Shown: piece after piece, positions 13,018 through 21,278 of the stretch | Numbering within the stretch: position 1 is the first letter of the stretch | Layout of the letters: the number at the start of each line of letters is the position of its first letter | From: an uncultured Bacilli bacterium | GTDB lineage: Bacteria; Bacillota_I; Bacilli_A; RF39; UBA660 | Assembly: GCA_934085595.1 (NCBI GenBank) | Contig: CAKOHK010000011.1 | Location: forward strand, 1 to 34,409 | Direction: 5' to 3' | Length of the DNA: 34,409 nucleotides | Position numbers and translations under genes: made by a program | The notes under the pieces: generated by a model | Databases searched by the model: none | Told to the model about the DNA's origin: nothing | The model's input: only the letters and a program-made list of their open reading frames with translations

Positions 13018-14122
13018 ATTTTGTAACATTAAATCTAAATAAACAAATATCACCATCTTGCATAACATATTCTTTACCTTCAAGTCTAGCCTTACCAGCT
13101 TCTTTAACCTTAACTTCACTTCCATATGTTACAAGATCATCATAACTCATAACTTCAGCCTTAATAAATCCTTTTTGAAAATCAGTATGTATAAGCCCGG
13201 CACACTCCGGAGCTTTCATACCATCTTTAAATGTCCAAGCCCTAACTTCATCACTACCAACAGTGAAAAAAGTTTTAAGTCCAAGCATATGATATGTAAT
13301 ATGTATTAATTGATCTAAACCGCTATTTTGAATACCTAAATCAGCTAAAAATTCTTTTTTACTATCTTCATCAAGTTCAGAAAGTTCACTTTCAATCTTA
13401 GCACACATAAGTATAACAGGAGAGCCTAAAGAAGATGCAACTTCTCTAACTTTATTTACATATACATTACCATCATTAAGTAAATCTTCTTCACTCACAT
13501 TAGCTAAATATATAAAAGGTTTAATAGTTATTAAATTATAATTCTTAAGAACTTTAATTTCATTTTCATCAAAACTTACACTTCTTAGCATAACCCCTTC
13601 ATTAAGATATTTAATAACTTTTTTAAGTAATTCTACTTCAAATTGCAATTCTTTATCATTAGTAGTACTAGCTTTCTTTTCTATTTTAAGAAGTCTTCCT
13701 TCTACTATTTCTAAATCACTTAATATAAGTTCATAATTAATAATCTCTATATCACGAACAGGATCTATATTTCCTTCAACATGAATTATATCTTTATTTT
13801 CAAAACATCTAACAACTTCAACTATTGCATCTACTTCTCTAATATTAGCAAGAAACTTATTACCTAATCCTTCACCATTAGAAGCTCCTTTTACAAGCCC
13901 AGCTATATCAATAAATTCATATTGAGTAGCAATAAGTCTATTTGGAATATACATATCATTAAGAACTTCTAATCTTTTATCAGGAACTGTAACTGTTCCA
14001 ACATTAGGATCTATAGTAGCAAAAGGATAATTTGCTGCTAAAATATTTTTCTTAGTAATTGCATTAAAAAGTGTACTCTTTCCTACATTAGGAAGACCAA
14101 TAATACCAGCTTTAAGCGCCAT
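13016..14122 (-). CDS. ychF: Redox-regulated ribosome-binding ATPase YchF
   Basis: A 368-residue Obg-family P-loop protein of standard length. Motifs: G1 GLPNVGKST (about 8-16), the switch region with ANYPFATIDPN, G3 DIAGLVKGAS, and the TGS domain at the C-terminus (about 280-368: FFTVGSDEVRAWTFKDG, ending DGDICLFRFNVTK), all as in YchF/OLA1, which prefers ATP over GTP and binds ribosomes. The ATG at 14122 is preferred to an upstream TTG; it overlaps the end of abgT by 11 bases. In Bacillus ychF (yyaF) also lies downstream of soj-spo0J, so the order is partly conserved. Last gene of the par operon. Confidence 0.97.
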   Translation of the reverse strand: MALKAGIIGLPNVGKSTLFNAITKKNILAANYPFATIDPNVGTVTVPDKRLEVLNDMYIPNRLIATQYEFIDIAGLVKGASNGEGLGNKFLANIREVDAIVEVVRCFENKDIIHVEGNIDPVRDIEIINYELILSDLEIVEGRLLKIEKKASTTNDKELQFEVELLKKVIKYLNEGVMLRSVSFDENEIKVLKNYNLITIKPFIYLANVSEEDLLNDGNVYVNKVREVASSLGSPVILMCAKIESELSELDEDSKKEFLADLGIQNSGLDQLIHITYHMLGLKTFFTVGSDEVRAWTFKDGMKAPECAGLIHTDFQKGFIKAEVMSYDDLVTYGSEVKVKEAGKARLEGKEYVMQDGDICLFRFNVTK

Positions 14123-15644
14123 AAACAATACCCGGGTTCGCCCCAATTCCCGTAGGAATCCCTATCAAATACCAACACACAATAAGCATAAACATAACTA
14201 TAAATGATACACACGCATAATTAAGCATAAACTTTTGTGATCCAAATAAAGTAATAGTTTTCTCACTCTTATTATATTTTTCCATAAAAGCAACATATAT
14301 AACAAAATAAGTAAGAAGTGGTGTTAAACCATTAGTAACACTATCACCTAAATTATATATAATATTAGCATACTCTGGACTAATACTAGAATTAATAAAT
14401 AAAGGTACCATAGTCGCAGAAATAATACTCCACTTAGTTATAGAATTAGGACAAAATATATTAGCTATACCAATTAATATAAATGAAATAACAATTAACA
14501 TAATACCATTAAATGATAAAGCACTAATAAGTTTTGTCAAAAATGCAGTTATAACTATACCTATATTACTCTCTTCATATACATTAATAAATAATGATGC
14601 AAAGAATATAAGCACTAAAATACCACCTATATCATCAAGTGAATGTCCAAGTCCAAGAGCTACATCATTATTATTCTTAAACTTTTTAGTTACATAACCA
14701 TAAACAAGTCCAATTATAACAAACCATAAAGTAACTATAAATATAAATCCTTGTGAAAACAAAGAATTACTTCCAAAAAGCATATCTATATACCTAGTAC
14801 CACTATGATCAAGTAATGTACCAGAAAGAGGTAAACCAGGTATAATCATATATCCTATTATAAGTAAATAAAGAATACCTACTCCAACACTAATAACAAG
14901 TCCTCTAAGATCCCTATTAGTAACATTATAATCTTCCTCATCATAATCATATCTACTTAACTTAGTCATAACTTTCTTTTCAGTTATATTAGTAAATAAA
15001 ATAGCAAGAATTATAACAGCTACTATCATAAAAAATAAAGCATAAAATACATTAATATTATATTTAGGATCTATAGTTCTAGCAGCATTTAAAGTTAAAG
15101 ATAACAATGTACTATCATTATTAGATAAAAATACATTAATTCCATAACCAAAAGACAAACTAGCAAATGTAGCAATAATACCACCTAAAGGATTTCGTTT
15201 ACCATATTTAAATAATAAAGCACCTAAAGGTAACATAACAACATATCCTATATTACCCATTATAGAGAATAATAATGAAATAAATATCAATATAAATGTA
15301 ACAGTATATTTCTTAGTATTTCTAGTAATCAAAGTAAAGAACGTTCTCAAAAAACCACTTTTCTCAAGCATACCAATACCTATTAACACAATAATAAGCA
15401 TAGGTAAAGGCTCAAAATTAACAAAACCACTAACAGCAGTAGTAATTATATGTTTAATACCCCTTAAACTAAATAGATTTTTAACTTCAACTACATTATT
15501 AACTAAATCACTAGTAACAGGATTAACAGTAGTATATTCAGATTGAATATTAATAAAATGTAAAAAACCACTAATTAATATAGTAGAAAATATTAATATA
15601 ATAAAAGTCATAATAGGACTCTTTTTAATTTTTTCTTTAATCAT
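14112..15644 (-). CDS. AbgT-family transporter
   Basis: A 510-residue protein with about 11-13 membrane helices, the size of AbgT/MtrF proteins, which act as proton-driven carriers of p-aminobenzoyl-glutamate or as exporters of antimetabolites. Visible family features: GMLEKSGFL (about 92-100) after the first helices, the LPLGALLFKYGKRNPLGGI loop, a re-entrant region with LSNNDSTLL (about 173-181), and near the C-terminus NSITKWSIISATMVPLF and the GDSVTNGLTPLLTYF motif. It starts in a TAATG overlap with DUF951, with GAGG upstream. It is an insertion relative to the usual parAB-ychF gene order; its job beside a segregation operon is unknown. Confidence 0.9.
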   Translation of the reverse strand: MIKEKIKKSPIMTFIILIFSTILISGFLHFINIQSEYTTVNPVTSDLVNNVVEVKNLFSLRGIKHIITTAVSGFVNFEPLPMLIIVLIGIGMLEKSGFLRTFFTLITRNTKKYTVTFILIFISLLFSIMGNIGYVVMLPLGALLFKYGKRNPLGGIIATFASLSFGYGINVFLSNNDSTLLSLTLNAARTIDPKYNINVFYALFFMIVAVIILAILFTNITEKKVMTKLSRYDYDEEDYNVTNRDLRGLVISVGVGILYLLIIGYMIIPGLPLSGTLLDHSGTRYIDMLFGSNSLFSQGFIFIVTLWFVIIGLVYGYVTKKFKNNNDVALGLGHSLDDIGGILVLIFFASLFINVYEESNIGIVITAFLTKLISALSFNGIMLIVISFILIGIANIFCPNSITKWSIISATMVPLFINSSISPEYANIIYNLGDSVTNGLTPLLTYFVIYVAFMEKYNKSEKTITLFGSQKFMLNYACVSFIVMFMLIVCWYLIGIPTGIGANPGIVYGA

Positions 15645-15829
15645 TAATATTCCTCAACTTTCTTAAGTTTTTTATCAAATTCAACCCTATCCATCATAAT
15701 AGATCTATCACACTTTAAACATTTTATTTTAATGTCTACTCCAACTCTAGTAATTTCCCATAAATTAGTTTTACATGGATGTGGCTTTTTCATAATAACT
15801 TTACTTCCAAGTCTATATTCTTTATTCAT
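15644..15829 (-). CDS. DUF951 protein
   Basis: A 61-residue protein of the DUF951 family, identified by MKKPHPCKTNLWEITRVG followed by IKIKCLKCDRSIMM. Its three Cys and one His (HPC and CLKC) could bind zinc. The family is strongly linked to parB and ychF in Bacillota; its function is unknown, though the basic beta-rich fold suggests nucleic-acid binding. It overlaps parB by 8 bases upstream and touches abgT downstream (TAATG). Confidence 0.92.
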   Translation of the reverse strand: MNKEYRLGSKVIMKKPHPCKTNLWEITRVGVDIKIKCLKCDRSIMMDRVEFDKKLKKVEEY

Positions 15830-16715
15830 TATCTTTCACATCAATATTAAGAATACTTAATATTCTTTCTAATTCATTTTCATCATTAAAAGAAATTACT
15901 ATTTTTTTATTATTAATTTTAACTTTAGTTCCAATTTTTTCTTTAAATGTATTTTCTATATATTTATACGGATTAGCACTCTTAACTCTAACTATAGGAT
16001 TTGTCTTTTTAAAATCTCCTTCACTTACTAATTTTTCAAGATCTCTAACAGACATATTTTCTTTTATAATTTTATCACATAATTCTTGTGCTTTTCCTGC
16101 ATCAGATAATTTACTTAATACCCTTGCATGTCCCATAGAAATATTACCATTTAATATTTGTTCTTTTACACTAGAAGGTAATACTAATAAACCAATCATA
16201 TTAGTAATATAAGTTCTACTTTTACCAACTCTCTTAGCAAGTTCATCTTGTGTCATATTAAATGCTTTAATAATATTATAATATGCTTCTGCTTCTTCTA
16301 TAGAAGTTAAATCTTCTCTTTGTACATTTTCAAGAAGAGCAATCTCCATCATCTCTTTATCACTAAAATCTTTAACAATCGCAGGTATAGTATCAAGACC
16401 AGCTATCTCAGCAGCTTTCTTTCTTCTTTCACCAGCAACTAAATTATATCCTTTAATACTTTTAGTAACAATAATTGGTTCTAAAACACCATGTTCTTTT
16501 ATAGATAATGCAAGTTCATTAAGTTTTTCTTGATCAAAGTTCTTTCTAGGTTGATAAGGATTACTTCTTAAATCAGAAAGACCAATTTCTATAATATCTT
16601 TCTTTTCAGTATTTTCTTTTATATCTCTTTCTAAATTATCAATATATAAAGACTCATTATTAAATAATTGTTCAAGCCCTCTACCAAGAGCCTTCCTTCT
16701 ATTATTGTTGTCCAT
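15822..16715 (-). CDS. parB: Chromosome-partitioning protein ParB (Spo0J)
   Basis: A 297-residue ParB/Noc family protein. The N-terminus has RKALGRGLEQLF, the conserved Soj-stimulating peptide. The CTPase/clamp domain follows: LRSNPYQPRKNF (about 48-59), the KEHGVLEPIIV strand and LVAGERRKKAAEIAGL (the GERRxxA CTP-binding motif). Then comes NVQREDLTSIEEAEAY, an HTH around TQDELAKRVGKSRTYITNMIGLL, and a C-terminal dimerisation part. It loads as a CTP-dependent clamp at parS sites and recruits SMC. I chose the ATG at 16715, with GGAGG 12 bases upstream; a TTG at 16724 sits closer to it. It overlaps parA by 14 bases. Confidence 0.97.
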   Translation of the reverse strand: MDNNNRRKALGRGLEQLFNNESLYIDNLERDIKENTEKKDIIEIGLSDLRSNPYQPRKNFDQEKLNELALSIKEHGVLEPIIVTKSIKGYNLVAGERRKKAAEIAGLDTIPAIVKDFSDKEMMEIALLENVQREDLTSIEEAEAYYNIIKAFNMTQDELAKRVGKSRTYITNMIGLLVLPSSVKEQILNGNISMGHARVLSKLSDAGKAQELCDKIIKENMSVRDLEKLVSEGDFKKTNPIVRVKSANPYKYIENTFKEKIGTKVKINNKKIVISFNDENELERILSILNIDVKDNE

Positions 16716-17490
16716 TTCTATCAATAACCTCCTTCGCTAAATTCAAATATGCAAGTGCACCTTTACTCTTAGGATCATATTCAAGTATTGGTTTTCCATG
16801 GGATGGAGCCTCAACTAGTTTAACAAGTCTAGGAATAATAGTACTAAACACTTTTTCATTAAAGAACTTTCTAACATCTTCAACTACTTCAAGTCCAAGA
16901 AGTGTTCTACCATCAAGCATAGTAAGTAGTACCCCTTCAATACTTAAATTAGGATTAACTTTTTGCTGTATTCTAACAACAGTTCTAAGTAGCTGATTAA
17001 CTCCCTCAAGAGAATAATATTCACACTGAATAGGTATTAAAACTGAATCAGAAGCTGCCAAAGCATTAGTAGTTAATATACCTAAGTTAGGTGGACAATC
17101 TATTATTATATAGTCATACCTATCACGAATAGTATCAAGTTGTTTTTTTAATTGTTCAGTTATTATAAACTCTTTATCTTGAACACTAATCTGTATAAGT
17201 TCAATATCTACTCCTGCTAAATCAATCATCGCAGGTATTAAACTAAGATTCTTAAATGGAGTTTTAATTATAGTATCTTTAATATCACAATCCTCCATTA
17301 ACACATTATATATACTTTTTTTAACTTTAGTTCTATCGACACCAAGCCCAGTAGTAGCATTACTCTGGGGATCTAAATCTATAAGAAGTACCCTTTTATC
17401 TAAATGTCCTAAAGAACTAGATAAATTAATACTTGTAGTAGTTTTACCAACACCACCCTTTTGATTAACCAATGAAATAACTTTTCCCAT
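16702..17490 (-). CDS. parA: Chromosome-partitioning ATPase ParA (Soj)
   Basis: A 262-residue deviant-Walker ATPase without an N-terminal HTH, the chromosomal Soj type. Motifs: KGGVGKTTTSINL (about 11-23, signature Lys included), LLIDLDPQSNATTGLG (Walker A'), DYIIIDCPPNLG (Walker B, about 126-137) and the C-terminal PRLVKLVEAPSHGKPILEYDPKSKGA helix typical of Soj. With ParB it helps origin segregation and, in spore formers, controls DnaA and sporulation. GGAAGG precedes the ATG. First gene of the five-gene operon parA-parB-DUF951-abgT-ychF, which in Bacillota lies near oriC; dnaA is not in the window. Confidence 0.97.
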   Translation of the reverse strand: MGKVISLVNQKGGVGKTTTSINLSSSLGHLDKRVLLIDLDPQSNATTGLGVDRTKVKKSIYNVLMEDCDIKDTIIKTPFKNLSLIPAMIDLAGVDIELIQISVQDKEFIITEQLKKQLDTIRDRYDYIIIDCPPNLGILTTNALAASDSVLIPIQCEYYSLEGVNQLLRTVVRIQQKVNPNLSIEGVLLTMLDGRTLLGLEVVEDVRKFFNEKVFSTIIPRLVKLVEAPSHGKPILEYDPKSKGALAYLNLAKEVIDRNGQQ

Positions 17491-17521
17491 GTTGTATACC
17501 TTCCTTACTCATAAATATTTT

Positions 17522-17550
17522 AACATAGTTTATTCTATTTTAAAACACAA
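17522..17550 (-). promoter_or_regulatory. Promoter of the parAB operon
   Basis: TTGTGT (17545-17550), 17 bases, TATGTT (17522-17527) on the minus strand. An alternative extended -10 (TGTTAAAAT) overlaps it 5 bases downstream. Confidence 0.5.
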
Positions 17551-17564
17551 TTTTAAACAAAATT

Positions 17565-17596
17565 AAAAACAATATATTTAATCAGTAAATATATTG
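17565..17596 (-). terminator. Terminator of the large secreted protein gene
   Basis: Perfect 10-bp stem CAATATATTT/AAATATATTG with a 7-base loop, then five T on the minus strand. It begins one base after the stop codon. Confidence 0.75.
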
Positions 17597-19522
17597 TTAA
17601 TTAGAAATAATATATGGATCAGCAAGTGTTCCACTTCCGGTGCTAACCAAAGCTGTGGAGTTCAAGGAAACTACGGAACGCACGCCGTAATTGAGAGCAG
17701 AAACATAGCTACTGAAATTGCCAATGAGATTCAAATAAGATGAACCAGACAGCCCAACGGAAAAAAATGAGGGACTTATGGTCCAATACCAATACCCTGA
17801 GTACGTATACACTTGAAAGTTATAATTATAATATAGACTTCCTGCATATGCTAGTTCATCTGCTGTTATTAGTCCTACTGGAGCACTAAGTTTTTTATTT
17901 CCATAAATGCTACTTGATATAGTGAATAAATCATTTGATTCATTAGTACATTTATACGATGGCTTTTTAAGTGTATTTACTCTATATGCGCTATCGTATG
18001 TTGTTTCTTTAAATCCTATTCCTCCATCCTTAGTCTGTGTTGTCATTCTATCATTACAATATCCAGCATTATTACTTATCATACTTGCTAGTGTACTTAA
18101 ATTACTTGTATTTGTATACCAATTCTCATTATATGTTTTTATATCACTATCTATTTCATTGCTTGCCGCTTGTTTCTTACTTGTTGTAAAATATGAGTTT
18201 ACTACTTTAATCGTTTTAAGTTTATTAACATTTGCACTTGTCTTTTCTGTTGCAACTATCTGGAATAAGTAAGTACATGTTGTACTACCACCATATTCAC
18301 ACAAGTAATAACCAATAAAATCATCTGTGTATGAACCATTTACAGTAGTTCCTAGCGTAAACTCACCAGTTGATTTATTAAATGTATATGTTTTTGACAT
18401 TTTAATGGTTGTAGAGTTACTTACACTCCATCCACTTCTATTTCCGCTTATACCTTCTTTATATTCGGTTGGTGTGCTTGCTTGCATATACCCTACATAA
18501 GTATTATCTCCATTTCTTCCTGATCTATATGGCGAAGTACCTACATGAGCATTTGTACCTCTTGCATTAGTTGCATTTCCGTTATATAGAAGTCTAACAT
18601 CCCCATTATCATCTATTCTTATTATTTTCCAGTAGTAATCACCAAACTTAACATTGTTTTTAAGTTCATACCATGTAAATCCTTTACTTTCACATGTTGT
18701 TTTACTTAAATCTAAATTACATTTATATGTTGCTCCATCCCATGTTCCGCCTGTAGCTTTACACTTAGTACCATTATAATCTTCACTTAAGTAGCCAGTA
18801 TAAGCACAAAATGAACCGCCTCTAAAATAATAGTTTTCACTATCACCATATTTGTCATCTCTATATAATCCTTGTCCATTTGTTGGAGAACTTATTTTAG
18901 TAAAGTCTATATCGTTATCACTTGTTAATGTGTTATCGCTTAATATTTTACATCTAAGTGAATTATTATTTGTACAATTGTTCTCCCATCCTGCTTCATC
19001 ACCTTCTACTCTTAAAACTCCACTAAAACTTTTACCTTGATTTTCATTTTGATTTTGATTTGTGTCCATAAAAGTAAGTTTTAAAGTATACTTATGTCTG
19101 ATTCCAGAAGCAATCTCTATATTACTCTTCAAATCTCTATTATATGCTGCCTCTCTTGTAAGGTTTGAACATGTTCCTGATTCAGTACTACCTTTATAAC
19201 TCTTACATGTAAACTCTACTTGTAATTCATCATTATCTATTTTATTATTAAACTCTTGCCAGTTAATTTTATAATATCCTGTTTCTGTTCCATTATTTTC
19301 TACACTAAAAGTTTTAGTAATATAGTCTCCTGGCATAGCTTCTTTAAGTTCAATATACTTTCCATCTGTAAAGTTTAACTTTAATTCTGTTGTAGTTACA
19401 TTAACAGTTTCAGCTATATCATTACCAGTAGTAGTCAAACTAAAGAAAGCATATGTTAAACCAGTTACTAATATAAACGTGAATATTAAAAACATCCCAT
19501 ATAGTATTTTCTTATCTTTCAT
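17597..19522 (-). CDS. Large secreted protein with TasA-like N-domain and DUF6273-like, DGR-target-like C-terminus
   Basis: 641 residues from the ATG at 19522 (AGAGG 7 bases upstream). Residues 1-25 are a signal peptide with a TYAFFS cleavage region. Residues about 25-180 look like a camelysin/TasA-type beta-sandwich (TTTGNDIAETVNVTT, then PGDYITKTFSVENNGTETGYYKINW). The middle is Cys-containing and Asn/Gly/Ser/Thr-rich, with FGDYYWKIIRIDDNGDVRLLYNG repeating a pattern common in gut Bacillota surface proteins. The end, YWYWTISPSFF then NYGVRSVVSLNS and SGTGTLADPYI-like residues, resembles DUF6273/C-type-lectin-like folds used by hypervariable proteins. No LPxTG motif or C-terminal helix is present, so it is released or held non-covalently. 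Exact role unknown; adhesion or ligand binding is inferred. Confidence 0.8.
   Translation of the reverse strand: MKDKKILYGMFLIFTFILVTGLTYAFFSLTTTGNDIAETVNVTTTELKLNFTDGKYIELKEAMPGDYITKTFSVENNGTETGYYKINWQEFNNKIDNDELQVEFTCKSYKGSTESGTCSNLTREAAYNRDLKSNIEIASGIRHKYTLKLTFMDTNQNQNENQGKSFSGVLRVEGDEAGWENNCTNNNSLRCKILSDNTLTSDNDIDFTKISSPTNGQGLYRDDKYGDSENYYFRGGSFCAYTGYLSEDYNGTKCKATGGTWDGATYKCNLDLSKTTCESKGFTWYELKNNVKFGDYYWKIIRIDDNGDVRLLYNGNATNARGTNAHVGTSPYRSGRNGDNTYVGYMQASTPTEYKEGISGNRSGWSVSNSTTIKMSKTYTFNKSTGEFTLGTTVNGSYTDDFIGYYLCEYGGSTTCTYLFQIVATEKTSANVNKLKTIKVVNSYFTTSKKQAASNEIDSDIKTYNENWYTNTSNLSTLASMISNNAGYCNDRMTTQTKDGGIGFKETTYDSAYRVNTLKKPSYKCTNESNDLFTISSSIYGNKKLSAPVGLITADELAYAGSLYYNYNFQVYTYSGYWYWTISPSFFSVGLSGSSYLNLIGNFSSYVSALNYGVRSVVSLNSTALVSTGSGTLADPYIISN
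17640..17820 (-). other. Candidate DGR variable region at the 3' end of the secreted-protein gene
   Basis: Composition changes abruptly here. On the coding strand adenine is 10 of 60 in 17701-17760, against 29 of 60 in 18001-18060 of the same gene. GC is about 50% in 17641-17700 and 40% in 17701-17760, well above the surroundings. Codon use changes too (GTG, CGT, TCC, CTG, CTC, GGC). Loss of adenines near a gene's 3' end, just before a GC-richer conserved tract, is the footprint left by A-to-N mutagenic retrohoming. No reverse transcriptase or template repeat is in this window. Confidence 0.5.
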
Positions 19523-19550
19523 ATAGGTACCTCTATTCTTTCTACATGAA

Positions 19551-19579
19551 ATTATATCATCAAAATAAGGGTAATGCAA
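19551..19579 (-). promoter_or_regulatory. Promoter of the large secreted protein
   Basis: TTGCAT (19574-19579), 17 bases ending TGA, TATAAT (19551-19556) on the minus strand, extended -10. It predicts a leader of about 22 bases. Confidence 0.8.
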
Positions 19580-19603
19580 GTATCTTATTTAGAGTAACCA
19601 TAT

Positions 19604-19621
19604 TTAGTAAACTTTAACTAA
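19604..19621. promoter_or_regulatory. Inverted repeat, possible operator of the HTH regulator
   Basis: TTAGT, 8 bases, ACTAA, lying between the divergent HTH and secreted-protein genes and 13 bases before the HTH start codon. A related TTTAGAGTAA motif lies just upstream. Operator function is inferred from position only. Confidence 0.3.
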
Positions 19622-19634
19622 AGAAGGTGAAATA

Positions 19635-19841
19635 ATGATTAAAATAAATATAGAAGAATTATTAAAGAAAAACAAAAAAACAAAATATTGGCTATGTCAA
19701 AAAATGAACATAACATCAAGAAACCTTAATAGAATAATAAGAGGTGACACTTCTTCCATATCATTTAAATATATAGAAGAGTTTTGTATTTTATTAAATG
19801 CTACACCAGGTGAATTAATTACATTAGAAAGAAAAAACTAG
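19635..19841 (+). CDS. Small XRE/Cro-type HTH regulator
   Basis: A 68-residue protein that is essentially one Cro/C1-type helix-turn-helix domain of the YozG-like kind: NIEELLKKNKKTKYWLCQKMNI (helices 1-2), then TSRNLNRIIRGDTSSISFKYIEEFCILLN (recognition helix and helices 4-5), and a conserved end TPGELITLE. Such stand-alone regulators repress neighbouring genes. AAGGTG precedes the ATG by 6 bases. It is divergent from the large secreted protein, the natural candidate target, with an inverted repeat between them. It is convergent with murD and shares a terminator with it. Confidence 0.85.
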   Translation: MIKINIEELLKKNKKTKYWLCQKMNITSRNLNRIIRGDTSSISFKYIEEFCILLNATPGELITLERKN

Positions 19842-19864
19842 CTAAGTTCATTAACTAGTTTTTT
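19832..19864. terminator. Bidirectional terminator between the HTH gene and murD
   Basis: Perfect 10-bp stem AAAAAACTAG/CTAGTTTTTT with a 13-base loop. It covers both stop codons and gives a T tail in each direction. Confidence 0.75.
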
Positions 19865-21178
19865 AAATTCATCACCTCTATCTTCAAAACATTTATACTG
19901 ATCCCAAGAAGCACTCGCAGGACTTAGTAAAACAACATCTCCACTTTCACTATTTTTATATGCTACTTCTACTGCTTCTTTTAAATTATTAACTTTAATA
20001 GTATTCATATTCATACTAATAAGTTCATCATATATTCTATCTTTACACTCTCCATAAACTATTACTAATTTAGTATTATCAAGATATCCATCTAAGCCTT
20101 TAAATGAATGTCCTCTTTCATATCCACCAGCTATTAATATAGTAGGTTCTTTAAATGCACTTAATGCTACCTGTGTTGATTTAATATTAGTTGCTTTAGA
20201 ATCATTATAATATGTAACTCCTTTATAAGTACGAACAAACTCTATTCTATGTTCAACTCCACCAAACTCACGAAGAATACTAGTCATAACATCATTAGGT
20301 ACTTTCATTTCTTTACATACCATAATTGCAGCCATAGCATTTTCATAATTATGAACACCCTTAATTCTAATATCACTAGTATCTATTATTTTTTCATCAT
20401 AATAATATATAGCATTATCTTTAATAAAGCATCCATCTATTACTTCACTACTACTAAAATATTTCTTATTACTATTTATATCAAGAGTTAAATTATAAGC
20501 ATCAAGATTACCCTTATTTATAATCGCAACATTATCTTTAGTATGATTCATAAATATTCTTTTTTTAGTTTCATTATAATATTCTCTTGTTCCAAACATA
20601 TCAAGATGTGCTTCATATATATTTGTAAGTACTGCTATGTCAGCATTAAAATCATAAAAATCATGTAATTGTGGTACGCCTATTTCCATAACAATAATAT
20701 CATTTTCATGAATATCATCATATATTTGACATAATGGATATCCTATATTCCCAGCAAGATGTACTCTCTCTTTATAATATTTTTTAAGCATTTCGTATAT
20801 TAAAGTTGTTGTTGTTGTTTTTCCATTAGTACCAGTAATACCAATTATTTTAACTCCTTTAGGTAATATATGATAAGCCATTTCTATTTCATTTATAACT
20901 TTAATATTATGCTCCCCGCAATATTTTAAATATTTATGATCAAACTTAATACCTGGATTTTTAATTAAATAATCAAAACTTTCATCAAGTAAATCATCAG
21001 GATGAGAACCAAGTACTACTTTAACTCCCATGTCTTCTAATTCTTTTACTCTTTGTGGATCTTGTTTATCATTCATATCATTAAGTACAATTGTATTATT
21101 TCTTTTACTAAGTACTCTAGCTGCTTCATAACCACTACGTGCCATACCTAATATAAATATTTTTTTATTTTCAAACAT
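19838..21178 (-). CDS. murD: UDP-N-acetylmuramoyl-L-alanine--D-glutamate ligase MurD
   Basis: A 446-residue Mur ligase of normal length. It adds D-Glu to UDP-MurNAc-L-Ala with ATP in the cytoplasm, the second amino acid of the peptidoglycan stem. Domains: an N-terminal Rossmann-like UDP-binding domain (IFILGMARSGYEAARVL, about 6-22), the central ATPase domain with ITGTNGKTTTTTLI (about 113-126) and HLAGNIGYPL, the catalytic VMEIGVPQL region (MurD usually has ELSSFQL, so this is divergent) and NIYEAHLD, then the C-terminal domain with GVEHRIEFV, YNDSKATN, and the IAGGYERG and LLSPASASWDQY motifs. AGGTGAAG precedes the ATG. It is monocistronic; no other mur or division gene is nearby. Confidence 0.96.
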   Translation of the reverse strand: MFENKKIFILGMARSGYEAARVLSKRNNTIVLNDMNDKQDPQRVKELEDMGVKVVLGSHPDDLLDESFDYLIKNPGIKFDHKYLKYCGEHNIKVINEIEMAYHILPKGVKIIGITGTNGKTTTTTLIYEMLKKYYKERVHLAGNIGYPLCQIYDDIHENDIIVMEIGVPQLHDFYDFNADIAVLTNIYEAHLDMFGTREYYNETKKRIFMNHTKDNVAIINKGNLDAYNLTLDINSNKKYFSSSEVIDGCFIKDNAIYYYDEKIIDTSDIRIKGVHNYENAMAAIMVCKEMKVPNDVMTSILREFGGVEHRIEFVRTYKGVTYYNDSKATNIKSTQVALSAFKEPTILIAGGYERGHSFKGLDGYLDNTKLVIVYGECKDRIYDELISMNMNTIKVNNLKEAVEVAYKNSESGDVVLLSPASASWDQYKCFEDRGDEFKKLVNELS

Positions 21179-21195
21179 TTTTCTTCACCTACTTA

Positions 21196-21201
21196 ATTAT
21201 A
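21196..21201 (-). promoter_or_regulatory. -10 box of the murD promoter
   Basis: TATAAT on the minus strand 17 bases before the ATG. The -35 is poor (GTACTT at 17 bp or TTGTAC at 19 bp). Confidence 0.45.
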
Positions 21202-21250
21202 CTACATATCTTAAACCTAAGTACAACAAATATATAAAATAAAAGCATAC

Positions 21251-21268
21251 TATAAAGTACACTTTATA
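21251..21268. repeat. 8-bp inverted repeat between the acyl-CoA ligase and murD
   Basis: TATAAAGT-AC-ACTTTATA. It lies past the stop of the ligase gene and about 50 bases upstream of the murD -10. It may be a weak terminator (a T-rich tract follows on the plus strand) or a protein-binding site. Function open. Confidence 0.35.
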
Positions 21269-21278
21269 TTTTTACACA

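Noticed and set aside
17491..17596. DGR template repeat or reverse transcriptase next to the secreted-protein gene
   Set aside because: The 100 bases downstream hold only a terminator and the parA promoter, and no window frame has reverse-transcriptase motifs, so any retroelement must lie elsewhere.
17907..18272. Plus-strand frame of 121 codons inside the large secreted-protein gene
   Set aside because: Antisense to a long coherent coding frame; no ribosome site, and the hydrophobic translation mirrors a Ser/Thr/Asn-rich protein.
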